Source: Dehalobacter sp. DCA (GTDB taxonomy: Bacteria > Bacillota > Desulfitobacteriia > Desulfitobacteriales > Syntrophobotulaceae). From it: DNA of 64,000 nucleotides. The stretch's first letter is position 1. Every line of letters starts with the position of its first letter. The notes below the pieces were generated by a model, which was not told the DNA's origin, ran no database searches, and was given only the letters and a program-made list of their open reading frames with translations. The translations under genes and the position numbers were made by a program. The stretch is taken from contig NC_018866.1 of the NCBI RefSeq assembly GCF_000305775.1, positions 2,437,001-2,501,000 on the forward strand, given 5' to 3'. This document shows positions 43,328 to 51,889 of the stretch, in pieces.

Positions 43328-43361
43328 AACTGTATTATTTTATATAGTACAGTTAATACAG
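43328..43361. promoter_or_regulatory. inverted-repeat operator of the YtrA-type repressor
   Basis: AACTGTA-N13-TACAGTT (43328-43354), overlapped by CTGTATTA/TAATACAG (43330-43361). Both are perfect, and they lie 11-44 bases ahead of the GntR start, so binding would block the operon's own promoter. Confidence 0.7.
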
Positions 43362-43429
43362 TGATTATATTAACTTATCCTCCATTTTTTGTCAATAGAG
43401 AAAAAAAGAAGAAATCCAAGCATAACAAA

Positions 43430-43464
43430 AGCAGAAGCCCGGCCAAGTGAACCGGGTTTCTGCT
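43430..43464. terminator. terminator after the ABC-2 permease gene
   Basis: Perfect 13-bp stem AGCAGAAGCCCGG / CCGGGTTTCTGCT with a 9-base loop, 110 bases past the permease stop on the minus strand. Confidence 0.75.
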
Positions 43465-43574
43465 TATAACCAAAAATATTTTTAACCTATCATATACTAT
43501 GCCTTGTCCGGGATTTTTGTTACATATAAAAAATAGAGACTGACCGGTTCCAAGTATCAAACGGAACTCTGATT

Positions 43575-44414
43575 TTACCTGTTTTTCTCCGAGCATGCGA
43601 AGAAAAATGTGCCGATGATCAGGCAAACCACCGTCAACACTGCAATAGCGATAAAGTTCACCACCGGATTAAACAAGACAACGCTGCCGTATTCCGGCGT
43701 CCCTGCGTAAACCACCGCCCGTACCAGGTCAAGGCAGTAGGTCATCGGCATGGCATGGCTTAAGGCATAGAGGACACCACTGGAGTGGTTGATCGGGATA
43801 ATCGCGCCGGAAAGGAACATCTGCGGCATGGTGATAAGCATCACGGCAATATTCGCCGTCCTACTGCTTTTGACAAGCCCGATAATGATCATGGCCAGCG
43901 CGCCCCCCGAAAGGCACATCAGCGGCGACAGCGCCAGAATCAGCAGCAGCTGCCCGGGACTTAGGGTAATTCCCATGATCAGCCCGACAATCAAGGTGCC
44001 GGCCATACTGACGATTGCTCCAAAGGAAGAGCCGAAAATCTTACCGATCACGATCGCATACCGGGAAACGGGAGAGACCAGCATTTCTTGAGTAAAGTCC
44101 GTGGTATGGTCCTCGACCAGCGACGTCATCCCCATAGTCGTGACCATAAAGAGCATATTGACCAGCATCCCGACCAGCATAAACTGATTGTAATCAAAAC
44201 TAAGTCCGCCCGCCATGTTCTGGGCGAGGCTGCCGCCCAGCATCCCCATCATTATCAGCGGCATCATCAGGCTCATGATGAGGGAGCCGGGAGACCGGAG
44301 CGCGATGGTAATGTCGCGTGCGGCAATCGTAAGCACAGCGTTGATTTCACGTCCGAATCGTGATTTCTCTTTTTCTTTTGACCAGGCAGTTTCATTCATG
44401 GCAATCTCACTCAT
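43575..44414 (-). CDS. ABC-2 type transporter permease
   Basis: A 279-residue permease of the DrrB/ABC-2 type: an N-terminal amphipathic stretch and six helices, with the conserved LISPVSRYAIVIGKIFG-like loop (MLVSPVSRYAIVIGK). It forms the membrane part of the exporter with the ATPase encoded by the overlapping upstream gene (ATGA overlap at 44411-44414). Drug or antibiotic export is the usual role; the substrate is unknown. Confidence 0.88.
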   Translation of the reverse strand: MSEIAMNETAWSKEKEKSRFGREINAVLTIAARDITIALRSPGSLIMSLMMPLIMMGMLGGSLAQNMAGGLSFDYNQFMLVGMLVNMLFMVTTMGMTSLVEDHTTDFTQEMLVSPVSRYAIVIGKIFGSSFGAIVSMAGTLIVGLIMGITLSPGQLLLILALSPLMCLSGGALAMIIIGLVKSSRTANIAVMLITMPQMFLSGAIIPINHSSGVLYALSHAMPMTYCLDLVRAVVYAGTPEYGSVVLFNPVVNFIAIAVLTVVCLIIGTFFFACSEKNR

Positions 44415-45355
44415 GCTGCTGCACCTCCCGTCCTGTTCAGATATTCCACATAAGCGTCTTCCAGCGTCGGCTCATTGATTTTCAGCAGCGTCAGCTTGGT
44501 ATTCAGCCGGGCGATAATTTCCTGCGCCGTTTTGTCCTGATAAGGGACGATGATATGCGCGTCCTTTTTATGGAACAAACCCAGTTCCGAAAGTTCTCCA
44601 GTCAGGCCCTCCCGATCGTCGGCGTCCAGGATCAGTTCCTGGCGGACCAGGCTTTTTTTCATTTCTTCCGGCGAACAGCAGCTAGCAACCCGTCCCTGAT
44701 TAACAATGCATACTTTGTCCACGTTCTCGGCCTCGTCGATGTAGTGCGTGGTCAAGAACACTGTGGTGCCGTGTTCCTTGCGGACAGTGTTGATGTATTC
44801 CCACAAGCTTCTGCGGCTTACGGCGTCCAGTCCCTGCGTCGGTTCGTCCAGAAACAGCACCGACGGCGTGTGCATCAGGCTGCGGATAATTTCCAGCTTG
44901 CGCTGCATACCGCCCGACATCTTTTTGACCGGCTTAAACAAAGCATCCTGAATACCGACGATCTCAGCCAGTTCCATGACGCGGTCTTTATATGCGGAGG
45001 GCATGAGGCGAAAAGTCGGCCGGTAGCTGAACATCCCATACAGACAGGCGTGAAAACGGATATTTTCTTCCGCCGAGAGCTGCAAGTCAAGGCTGGGCTG
45101 CTGAAAAATGATTCCGACCTTCTCGCGCACCTGCTTCGCCTCCTTCTCCACGTCATAGCCCGCGATCGTGACGATGCCGGAAGTCTTGGAAAGCGTGGTG
45201 GTCAGAATGGAGATGGTGGTTGTCTTCCCGGCGCCGTTCGGGCCAAGAAAGGCGAAAAATTCCCCCTCGTTCACCGCGAAGCTCACGCCCTTCACTGCTG
45301 GCGTTTTCGCTTTATCATACTGCTTGACCAGTTCTTCTACATAAATCATAGCCAT
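44411..45355 (-). CDS. ABC-2 exporter ATP-binding protein (DrrA-like)
   Basis: A 314-residue ATPase of the DrrA/daunorubicin-resistance group. Walker A FLGPNGAGKTTTISIL, signature KMSGGMQRKLEI, Walker B VLFLDEPTQGLD and the switch His in FLTTHYIDEAE are intact, and the C-terminal domain is of the expected size. The start is ATG 45355, with AGGAGG eight bases upstream. Promoter-side 11-bp repeats match those ahead of the response regulator at 47474, linking it to that two-component system. Confidence 0.92.
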   Translation of the reverse strand: MAMIYVEELVKQYDKAKTPAVKGVSFAVNEGEFFAFLGPNGAGKTTTISILTTTLSKTSGIVTIAGYDVEKEAKQVREKVGIIFQQPSLDLQLSAEENIRFHACLYGMFSYRPTFRLMPSAYKDRVMELAEIVGIQDALFKPVKKMSGGMQRKLEIIRSLMHTPSVLFLDEPTQGLDAVSRRSLWEYINTVRKEHGTTVFLTTHYIDEAENVDKVCIVNQGRVASCCSPEEMKKSLVRQELILDADDREGLTGELSELGLFHKKDAHIIVPYQDKTAQEIIARLNTKLTLLKINEPTLEDAYVEYLNRTGGAAA

Positions 45356-45399
45356 CAAAATAACCTCCTGTTTTTTTACTACGGTGACAGTTTACCGCT

Positions 45400-45443
45400 G
45401 TAAAGTAAACGGAGGTTAAATGGAATTTAAACGAAATGTAAAC
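45400..45443. promoter_or_regulatory. four 11-bp direct repeats, response-regulator boxes
   Basis: Four adjacent 11-mers, GTAAAGTAAAC, GGAGGTTAAAT, GGAATTTAAAC and GAAATGTAAAC, with no gap, upstream of the exporter genes. Head-to-tail 11-bp spacing is typical for OmpR-family dimers. Two like units lie before the response regulator gene. Confidence 0.6.
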
Positions 45444-45726
45444 TGAGTGTTCAAACATCAAACATATATAATATTGTTTAAGCTTTGGGCAGGTCTGTGT
45501 GTCACAATACTGCTTTTCGGCTGATTGCGTCCTCCTGACGAGCAGCTCCTTGCCATCCATGGCATCGCTGCACTAGGCCCTCCATGGCCGTCGAAACAGC
45601 CGCGCTTCGCAATCCGTACTCCGCTTGACGCTGGCTATCCATTACGAAGACTGGTCTGGGGTTAGTGTAATCTTTAATGTTAGCGTTACTTTGGAATGGT
45701 TCTACTAGATAGAAGTTCACCGAGAA
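45444..45726. other. intergenic stretch, no supported gene
   Basis: About 280 bases between the exporter promoter region and the sensor kinase stop. A 72-codon minus-strand frame (45502-45720) has no ribosome binding site and no recognisable product. GC content is higher than around it; the origin is unclear. Confidence 0.4.
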
Positions 45727-46800
45727 TCAGTGGGAAAAATGACGCGGCAGCGTGATCGTAAATGTTGTGCCTTTCCCGATCGCGCTTTCCGGCGTAATAT
45801 GCCCGCCATGCAGTTCCACGATCTTCTTAGCGAGCGAAAGTCCGAGGCCGTTGCCGCCAAGCGCGCGCTCACGGGCCTTGTCCACTTTATAAAACCGCTC
45901 AAATATATGGATCTGGTCTTCCGGCGCGATCCCGATACCGGTATCGGCAATCCGGAAGCACACATCCGTCTGATCCGCTTTTAAAACAACCCGGATCACA
46001 CCGCCCTCCGGCGTAAACTTTACGGCATTGTGCAGCAGATTCACCCAGACCTGGGACAAGAGTCCTTCGTCTCCTTGGATCGTCAGTTTTTCCAGGTCCG
46101 CCTCCAGCGCGATATTCTTGGCGCGCCACTGTGGTTCCAGCATCAGGGCGATATCCGCCAGCTGCTTGTCGAGCCGGTATTCATTCAACGATAATGGCTC
46201 GCCGCCGGTTTCCAGCACCGACAGTTTCAGGAGGTTTTCGCTTAAGGCGGACAGCCGTTTGCTTTCAGCTTCAATGATGCCCAGATAGTGATTCCGCTGG
46301 GCGGCTGTCAGCGTGTCGTTTTTTAATAAGGCAGCAAATCCACTGATGGAAGTCAGCGGTGATTGGATCTCATGGGAGATATTGGAGATGAAATCCTGCC
46401 GCAGCTGCTCCATCGAGCCAAGCTCTTTCGCAATTTTATTGATCCCCTCCGCAATATCATCGTAAAAAAATTCATCCTGCGTATCAATAAAAACATCAAA
46501 ATCGCCTTGGGCAATCCGGGTCATGGCGTTCAGCAATTGGTTATGCGTGGCGCGATGCTTCTCGAGGCCATGGGTACGTCTGATCGCGATCCATCTGAAA
46601 ATAGAGGCCGAACCGATGAATAAAATCATCCCCGTGAGGCTGGCAATAAGCGACGCCCAGAAGTGCGGCGGCGTGCCGGTCCAACGGTAAATCAGGGACA
46701 CAAGGCCATACCCTGCAGCAAAAAAGCAGCCAAAAGCAAGGATGAATGAGATTAAGGCAATCGCTGCCGGCGGGCGTTTCGGCCGTTTCGGCTGCTTCAT
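45727..46800 (-). CDS. sensor histidine kinase
   Basis: A 357-residue membrane kinase: two helices (about 11-38 and 46-72) with almost no external loop, a HAMP-like linker, HisKA with phospho-His in FISNISHEIQSPLTS (about 140) and the ATPase domain with NLLHNAVKF, DTGIGIAPED and GGNGLGLSLA. The tiny sensor loop is typical of kinases that sense their cognate transporter or membrane stress. GGAGG precedes the ATG, which overlaps the response regulator stop. Confidence 0.92.
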   Translation of the reverse strand: MKQPKRPKRPPAAIALISFILAFGCFFAAGYGLVSLIYRWTGTPPHFWASLIASLTGMILFIGSASIFRWIAIRRTHGLEKHRATHNQLLNAMTRIAQGDFDVFIDTQDEFFYDDIAEGINKIAKELGSMEQLRQDFISNISHEIQSPLTSISGFAALLKNDTLTAAQRNHYLGIIEAESKRLSALSENLLKLSVLETGGEPLSLNEYRLDKQLADIALMLEPQWRAKNIALEADLEKLTIQGDEGLLSQVWVNLLHNAVKFTPEGGVIRVVLKADQTDVCFRIADTGIGIAPEDQIHIFERFYKVDKARERALGGNGLGLSLAKKIVELHGGHITPESAIGKGTTFTITLPRHFSH

Positions 46801-47474
46801 CCAATCACCTCCAGCCGGTAGCCAAGTCCGCGCACGGTCGTGATCTTAAAGCCGGACGGTATCTCCGGGAAACGGTCGCGCAGGCGGTTCACATGGACGT
46901 CCAGGGTCCGTTCGTTCCCCTCAAAATCAACCCCCCAGATATCCTCAATCAACTGATTGCGGGAAAATGTTTTGCCGGGAAAGCTTGCCAGCTTGAAAAG
47001 CAGTTCAAATTCTTTCATGGGAATATCCTCGTGCCCGCCGTTTAATGTGATGCTGTAGCTGTTCTTGTCGATCAGGACATTGCCAATCTGAATCACTTGG
47101 GAAGCGTCAATTTTATAACGCCGCAGCAGCGCCTGAACCCGGACGATCAGCTCATCGCCCTCAAAAGGCTTGGTCAGATAATCATCAGCGCCAAGTCCGA
47201 AGCCTTTCACCTTACTCGCCAGTTCCCCTTTCGCCGTCAGCATCAAGACCGGCATGTTTTCGTAATAGCGCCGCAAATGACGGCAAAGCTCAAAGCCGTC
47301 CATGTTCGGCATCATGATGTCGATGATCGCCAGATCGGGTTTATCTTTCAGCATCTTTTGCAGCGCGTCACGCCCGTCTGCCGCTGCACAGGCTTCAAAA
47401 CCGTTATTCTGAAGCAGGGCCAGTACAAGCTCACGAATATTCGGATCGTCGTCCACAATCATTATTTTACTCAT
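46797..47474 (-). CDS. OmpR-family response regulator
   Basis: A 225-residue regulator with receiver (Asp in LAIIDIMMPNMDG, Lys in DYLTKPFEG) and winged-helix domain (ending ITTVRGLGYRLEV). It is translationally coupled to the sensor kinase (4-base overlap). The start is ATG 47474, with GGTGA six bases upstream. Its probable binding units lie in front of its own gene (47557-47578) and of the ABC-2 exporter, so it is likely to control both. Confidence 0.92.
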   Translation of the reverse strand: MSKIMIVDDDPNIRELVLALLQNNGFEACAAADGRDALQKMLKDKPDLAIIDIMMPNMDGFELCRHLRRYYENMPVLMLTAKGELASKVKGFGLGADDYLTKPFEGDELIVRVQALLRRYKIDASQVIQIGNVLIDKNSYSITLNGGHEDIPMKEFELLFKLASFPGKTFSRNQLIEDIWGVDFEGNERTLDVHVNRLRDRFPEIPSGFKITTVRGLGYRLEVIG

Positions 47475-47556
47475 ATTTATCACCAATTCCGCTCATTTTT
47501 CCCCTTGATACATTGCCCATTGGATCAAATCATTCTCATTTTGTCATCGTAACACG

Positions 47557-47578
47557 TCAATGTAAACGGAGATTAAAC
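47557..47578. promoter_or_regulatory. two 11-bp direct repeats before the response regulator
   Basis: TCAATGTAAAC and GGAGATTAAAC, adjacent 11-mers matching the four units at 45400-45443. They lie about 85 bases ahead of the regulator start. Confidence 0.55.
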
Positions 47579-47706
47579 GAGCGAAGTTTCATTCTTTAGA
47601 AACCGCTAAAGGGAGTTTTGTGACAAAAGAATTGATCTTCCCATATTATACCATAATACTCCTATTACTTTCACATTTGATTATTTTTGGCAGTAATGAG
47701 TTTGTA

Positions 47707-47738
47707 ACAAAATGGCGCCCAAATGGCCGCCATTTTGT
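47707..47738. terminator. hairpin terminator
   Basis: ACAAAATGGCG / CGCCATTTTGT, 11-bp perfect stem. It lies 20 bases past the truncated minus-strand frame at 47759. Confidence 0.6.
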
Positions 47739-47758
47739 TTATTTATCCTGCTTTTTCT

Positions 47759-47932
47759 TTATTGCAGCAGATCTTCAAATGCACTGATGAATCCACCCAG
47801 GATCGCATCTGCGAATTCGTCGTCCATGGTAATTGTCCAGCTATTATTATTCTTCACAAGATTCACTTCAATTGTAACTGTTGTTGTCTGGTCCTCATTG
47901 GCAATGGCGTCAAATAAGAGCTGCTGTATCAC
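47759..47932 (-). pseudogene. C-terminal fragment of a lipoprotein-like domain
   Basis: A 57-codon frame (GTG 47932 to TAA 47759) with clear coding character: LFDAIANEDQTTTVTIEVNL then NSWTITMDDEFADAILGGF. This is the end of the kind of domain found in secreted DUF-type lipoproteins (cystatin-like fold with a final helix). Neither a signal peptide nor a good ribosome binding site is present, so it is probably the 3' remnant of a lost gene. A terminator still follows it. Confidence 0.5.
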
Positions 47933-48002
47933 CGTTTATGGTTGAAGATAAAGTATTTCCGTACCCTTTCAATAACCGAATAAATTGTATGCGCATACTC
48001 GA

Positions 48003-48048
48003 AATAAGAAGGAATCCAGCTGTCTAGGCAGCCGGATTCCTTCTTATT
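48003..48048. terminator. long bidirectional hairpin
   Basis: AATAAGAAGGAATCC / GGATTCCTTCTTATT with an inner GCTG/CAGC stem: 19 paired bases. Together with the fragment at 47759 this is all I see in 47579-48293. Confidence 0.65.
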
Positions 48049-48293
48049 ATCGATACGACTACCAATGACCTCTATGACCCAATATTATTATATGACTTGT
48101 CTACCATAAGTGTTCAAATTTTACAAGTTCCTTAAAAAACATTTCCATTAAATTCTTTAATTCATTAATAACATCAATAATCTCAAGTTAAATCCTCATT
48201 TTACTCTTTGCCTTTAAGGTTATAAACCTTTTGTCACGATTGTCAGGCTTATCCCATATGATGCCAATAAAGTACAGGAAAGATGGTATCAAT

Positions 48294-49190
48294 ATGAGTG
48301 ATTTGCTGACAGAGCGTACGCCGCCTGTCATCGCGGCTGAAATCAATACGATTAAACAACAAACCAATAAAATTCTGCTGGCCAGCGCCGTCGAAGTAGG
48401 AAAACGTCTGAAGGAAGCCAAAGCGCTGCTGCCCCATGGGGAGTGGGGCAAGTGGCTGGAGGAATCGGTAAGTTATTCTCAAAGATCGGCCAATTATATG
48501 ATTCAGCTCTTTGAAGAATACGGGCCTAAACTGCTTGCTTCCCAAGACATGGACGTCAGCTCAAATTCGCAATCGATTGCGAATTTGACCTACACCCAGG
48601 CCCTCATCCTTCTTGGGCTCCCGGTAGAGGAACGGGATGAGTTTATCGTTGAGAATGATGCAGGCAGCATGAGCAGTCGGCAGCTGCAGCAGGCAGTATC
48701 TGTGAGGAACCAGGAGCTTGCCGGGAAAGAAGACGAAGACCTGCAGAAAGTCTGTGCTGAGCAAAAAGATAAAATCTCCAAATTATCAGATGAGCGCGAT
48801 CTGGCGAAAAAAGAAGCCACGGATAACCTGCAAGCCGTATGGGCCGAGCAGGGAAATGTTTTGAAGCTGCAGCGGAAGCTTGACGTCCTGGAAAATGAAA
48901 ATACGGCAGCCAAGCGCATCGCCGAGATAGAATACGAAAGCAAGCTCTTAAAGCTCAACCTCTCCATGAGCCAGGCAGACGCCCGCTTTGATCTGATAAC
49001 CAAAGGACTCGATGATCTCTTTATCGCCATCAAAGAAATGGCCGCAGCGGACCCGGATGCTTGTAAATTATATATCACCCATGCCAATCAGTTGATGTCT
49101 AAAGCGATGAACAAGCTAAAGCGCTTCGAGAAAACGACCATGGCAGCTCCAAAAGTTCCGAAAGCTCCGGAAAGTCCTGAAAAAAATTAA
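48294..49190 (+). CDS. DUF3102 protein
   Basis: A 298-residue soluble protein. Residues 1-120 match DUF3102 (IAAEINTIKQQTNKILLASA, then LPHGEWGKWLEESVSYSQRSA), a domain found in Firmicutes chromosomes, phages and plasmids with ParB/KilA-like HTH features. Residues 130-250 form a long coiled coil. The start is ATG 48294; the ribosome binding site is weak. DNA-binding is likely, but the role is unknown. The DUF1659 and DUF2922 genes follow on the same strand. Confidence 0.8.
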   Translation: MSDLLTERTPPVIAAEINTIKQQTNKILLASAVEVGKRLKEAKALLPHGEWGKWLEESVSYSQRSANYMIQLFEEYGPKLLASQDMDVSSNSQSIANLTYTQALILLGLPVEERDEFIVENDAGSMSSRQLQQAVSVRNQELAGKEDEDLQKVCAEQKDKISKLSDERDLAKKEATDNLQAVWAEQGNVLKLQRKLDVLENENTAAKRIAEIEYESKLLKLNLSMSQADARFDLITKGLDDLFIAIKEMAAADPDACKLYITHANQLMSKAMNKLKRFEKTTMAAPKVPKAPESPEKN

Positions 49191-49280
49191 TCTCTTTCCT
49201 GAACCCTGGAAAACAATGGGCATATACTAAAAAGGACATGTTCTTCGGACAAGCAGGAAACTAGGAAAAGAGGTAAGCTT

Positions 49281-49505
49281 ATGACTTTAGTGGTAAACAC
49301 GTTGGATTCCGTGCTGGCAACCCGTTATCAGATAGGGATTACCGCCGGCGGTGGCCCGGTTCTCAAGCAAAAAAGCCTGACCGGCGTTAAAGCAACGGCA
49401 GCTGATCAGGACGTATACGATGTGGCTGTCGCTTTATCAAGCCTGGTGGATTATCCATTGGCAGATATCCGCCGCCTGAATATTTTCGAGCTGGCCGATG
49501 AGTAA
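49281..49505 (+). CDS. DUF1659 protein
   Basis: A 74-residue protein of the DUF1659 family (KSLTGVKATAADQDVYDVA, then LADIRRLNIFEL). The family is small, Firmicutes-specific and without a known function, and almost always sits beside DUF2922, as here. AAGAGG precedes the ATG. Confidence 0.85.
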   Translation: MTLVVNTLDSVLATRYQIGITAGGGPVLKQKSLTGVKATAADQDVYDVAVALSSLVDYPLADIRRLNIFELADE

Positions 49506-49543
49506 ACCGACCGGAGCAAATAATTCCAGGGTGGTGACAGAGC

Positions 49544-49783
49544 ATGGCAATAACGAGCCAGAAAGTTTTAAGAATGGTATTTACGACCGTAGGTGGTAAG
49601 GCGTTTACCATTACCCTTCCCCAGCCAAAGGCAGGCCTTACGCTTGCCCAAGTCGGGACGGTCATGGACCTCATCATGGCAAAAAACATTTTTGCCACTT
49701 CCAGTGGGGATCTGGCAAGCAAGAGAGATATTAAAGTGGTAGATACTACCACGGACGATCTCTTCGATCCCCCACAAGAATAA
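49544..49783 (+). CDS. DUF2922 protein
   Basis: A 79-residue protein of the DUF2922 family: RMVFTTVGGKAFTITLPQPK, then VGTVMDLIMAKNIF and KRDIKVVDTTTDDLFD. It is the partner of the DUF1659 gene 38 bases upstream. GGTG precedes the start and a GC-rich hairpin follows the stop. No function is known. Confidence 0.87.
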   Translation: MAITSQKVLRMVFTTVGGKAFTITLPQPKAGLTLAQVGTVMDLIMAKNIFATSSGDLASKRDIKVVDTTTDDLFDPPQE

Positions 49784-49844
49784 AATACTCCAGATAAGCT
49801 GTCCGGGGAGCATGGCTGGTTTCAAGGCATCATTTCGAGGGATT

Positions 49845-49862
49845 GGCGGCCGCAAGGCCGCC
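49845..49862. terminator. GC-rich hairpin after DUF2922
   Basis: GGCGGCC-GCAA-GGCCGCC, a perfect 7-bp stem with a tetraloop, 62 bases past the stop. The U-run is poor. The rest of 49784-50121 is A/T-rich without a gene. Confidence 0.55.
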
Positions 49863-50121
49863 CTCGTACAACTGTTTTTCTAAATTTCCAAATTTTTTCA
49901 CAAATATTTAGTAAATTATGTTAAAATATATTTGTAATTTTCTAAAATCGGAATTTTTAGCAGTTGAATCAACTTCATATATTTATCCATAATTTGAACT
50001 GTTATTTTTGAAGGAATAACGGTTCTTATGTTGTTAAGGGGTTTCGACTTTTTTATATAGAAATTTACAATTTTCAACACTCAAATAGGCTCATTCTTTA
50101 CTATACTAGGGAGATGTTGCG

Positions 50122-50787
50122 TTGATAAGAGAAAAAATAAAAACAATTGGAAGAATCCTATTACCTATCGTAATTATTTTGTTGTTATTTTCATCTAATA
50201 CTTTTGCCCATTCAGGAAGAACTGATTCAAACGGCGGACACAGAGATAACAAAAATGCTAGTGGATTAGGTTATTACCATTATCATCATGGTTACGGCCC
50301 TCACTTACATCCTAATGGAGTCTGCCCATATGAAACACCAGAAAAAACAACAATCCCCGAACCTGTTGACGTTAGCTCTGTAATGATCAATTCTATGGAT
50401 AACACTGTATTAGAAGTTGGAAACAAAACTGTATTAAGTGCTACTATTTACCCTTCAGATGCAGAGAATAAATCTATTACTTGGTCATCAAGTGATATCA
50501 ATGTTGCTATAGTTAGTGAAAATGGTATCGTTACAGCAGCAAATCCTGGTTCCGCGATCATAACAGCTAAATCAAGTAACGGAAAAACAAATAGTATCAC
50601 TTTAAATGTTGACGAAAAAGCAGAGCCTGTTTCAACAGTCACTGAAGAACAAGCTTCATCGGAACAAAAAACTCAAGAAATGACAGACACAAATAGCGAT
50701 CAAAATGAATCCGGTTCTTCTGTTCTCGGCTATGGTGTTGTAGCTGCCATTGCAGCTTGGTTTCTATTAAGAAAAAAGAAAAAATAA
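50122..50787 (+). CDS. surface protein with YHYH motif and Big_2 domain
   Basis: A 221-residue exported protein: signal peptide (1-30), an N-terminal YHYH region (HSGRTDSNGGHRDNKN then GLGYYHYHHGYGPHLHPNG), a bacterial Ig-like Big_2 domain (about 85-165, SITWSSSDINVAIVSENGIV), a Ser/Gln linker, and a C-terminal membrane helix with a KKKK tail. The tail is like a cell-wall anchor without a clear LPXTG. The His-rich YHYH segment probably binds metal. It starts with TTG behind GGGAG. Confidence 0.82.
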   Translation: MIREKIKTIGRILLPIVIILLLFSSNTFAHSGRTDSNGGHRDNKNASGLGYYHYHHGYGPHLHPNGVCPYETPEKTTIPEPVDVSSVMINSMDNTVLEVGNKTVLSATIYPSDAENKSITWSSSDINVAIVSENGIVTAANPGSAIITAKSSNGKTNSITLNVDEKAEPVSTVTEEQASSEQKTQEMTDTNSDQNESGSSVLGYGVVAAIAAWFLLRKKKK

Positions 50788-50850
50788 AGAACTCCTATAA
50801 ATTAACTTAACCATGATCCCCCGTTTCGATTTTTTAACAACTGATGAACA

Positions 50851-50877
50851 AAAAAAGACCCTTAGGGGGCTTTTTTT
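50851..50877 (+). terminator. terminator after the YHYH protein gene
   Basis: AAAAAAGACCC-TTA-GGGGGCTTTTTTT hairpin with a run of seven T, 64 bases past the stop. Confidence 0.7.
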
Positions 50878-50891
50878 GTATGGTCCTGTTA

Positions 50892-51233
50892 TTATGGAAC
50901 CTCATTTATCTTTATTTCCTTTCTGATCCGTTCTTTAATATCCCGGCACATTTGCTCCGTTCCGATTCTCTCCCATTCATTTGCGATCTTTTCCGTAACC
51001 ATCTTGGTAAGGGCTTCATCGATCACCGGATCGTGGCGATTCTTCATCAAAAGAATGAAGATCATATCGTAAAATGAATGTTTCTCCAGCATTTCGATCA
51101 TTTCGATACATTCTTCGGGTGTGGATTCGTATTCTCCTTCGCACAGCCTGCTTTGGATTTTAGGATGTTCGGATAACCACCTGACTAGCCGGATCGTATC
51201 ATCCATTTGATGATGTTTGCCTTCTTGCATCAT
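50892..51233 (-). CDS. conserved hypothetical acidic helical protein
   Basis: A 113-residue all-helical protein (MDDTIRLVRWLSEHPKIQSR, ECIEMIEMLEKHSFYDMIFI, DEALTKMVTEKIANEWERIG). No family recognised and no catalytic residues. It follows the 56-residue gene on the same strand after about 40 bases and is probably co-transcribed with it. Confidence 0.6.
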   Translation of the reverse strand: MMQEGKHHQMDDTIRLVRWLSEHPKIQSRLCEGEYESTPEECIEMIEMLEKHSFYDMIFILLMKNRHDPVIDEALTKMVTEKIANEWERIGTEQMCRDIKERIRKEIKINEVP

Positions 51234-51275
51234 TTCCCGCTCCTCAAAAATTCTTTATGGTTGTTTGAATGATCA

Positions 51276-51446
51276 TTATGCTTGATCGCCCCCTTTCTTT
51301 TCTCGTTTAGAATTTTTGAGCGAAATAACCGGGGTTTCTTCTTCGGTATAATTGTTTTCTCCATGCTGAAGTGCTTCGACAAGGATATCAACAGCATTTG
51401 CTACTTTAGCGGCAAGTTGAAAATACATTTCCTTGTAATCCGGCAT
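51276..51446 (-). CDS. small helical protein of the DYKxMY type, copy 1
   Basis: A 56-residue protein beginning PDYKEMYFQLAAKVANAVDI and ending in a charged tail. AGAGGTG lies eight bases before the ATG. It is clearly related to the gene at 57302-57475 (ADYKRMYTELFNKVTVII) and to a remnant near 53701. Proteins of this form are common in Firmicutes next to phage-like regulators; the function is unknown. Confidence 0.65.
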   Translation of the reverse strand: MPDYKEMYFQLAAKVANAVDILVEALQHGENNYTEEETPVISLKNSKREKKGGDQA

Positions 51447-51602
51447 GAGAAATACACCTCTCTCGTGTCATATCACTAACTAAGCATACAAAATATAAAG
51501 ATATTATGTTGGCGATATAACAGTAACATAGGATCTTCAATACATACTTTTGTATATAAAATTTATCACCGAACCCTATTATACCTCATGTAATAAGGAG
51601 AA

Positions 51603-51791
51603 TTGATTTATATGCACTATTCGCATAAAATCCTCACAAATTATGTTCGCGAAATTCTATGGTATAACTATCGACTATTTGCTGGGATAATGGAAAACCT
51701 TATCGTTGACCACGACAGCGATAAGCTGAATGAAAGCTCCCCACAGTCATTGTTTTTCGTAAATCACTTGCTGGGGAGCCTTTTTGATTAA
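51603..51791 (+). CDS. doubtful small frame ending in a terminator
   Basis: A 62-codon frame from TTG (or 59 from ATG 51612) behind AAGGAG. Its last third overlaps a strong hairpin terminator (51736-51785, GCTCCCCA/TGGGGAGC and TTTTT), so the transcript may instead be a small RNA. A -10-like TATAAA and ATACTTTTGTAT palindrome lie near 51544-51558. No homolog recognised. Confidence 0.3.
   Translation: MIYMHYSHKILTNYVREILWYNYRLFAGIMENLIVDHDSDKLNESSPQSLFFVNHLLGSLFD
51736..51785 (+). terminator. rho-independent terminator
   Basis: GCTCCCCA and TGGGGAGC stem, 28-base loop, then TTTTT after CC. It ends a short plus-strand transcript. Confidence 0.65.
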
Positions 51792-51889
51792 CTAATCCCA
51801 TGAAATTCAGCTTGTATTAGCAACCTAGTATCTAATTCCGACAATAACCATTTTCTCCCAACAAAGTAATCCCTTCGGTTATTTTCTCC

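Noticed and set aside
43375-43626. An 83-codon minus-strand frame after the ABC-2 permease
   Set aside because: It overlaps the permease end in another frame and contains the terminator at 43430-43464.
44360-45403. A 347-codon plus-strand frame opposite the exporter ATPase
   Set aside because: Fully antisense to an ABC ATPase with all motifs; long only because of codon bias.
49845-49862. GC-rich hairpin considered as a mobile-element end
   Set aside because: No matching inverted copy or transposase nearby; it is placed as a terminator.
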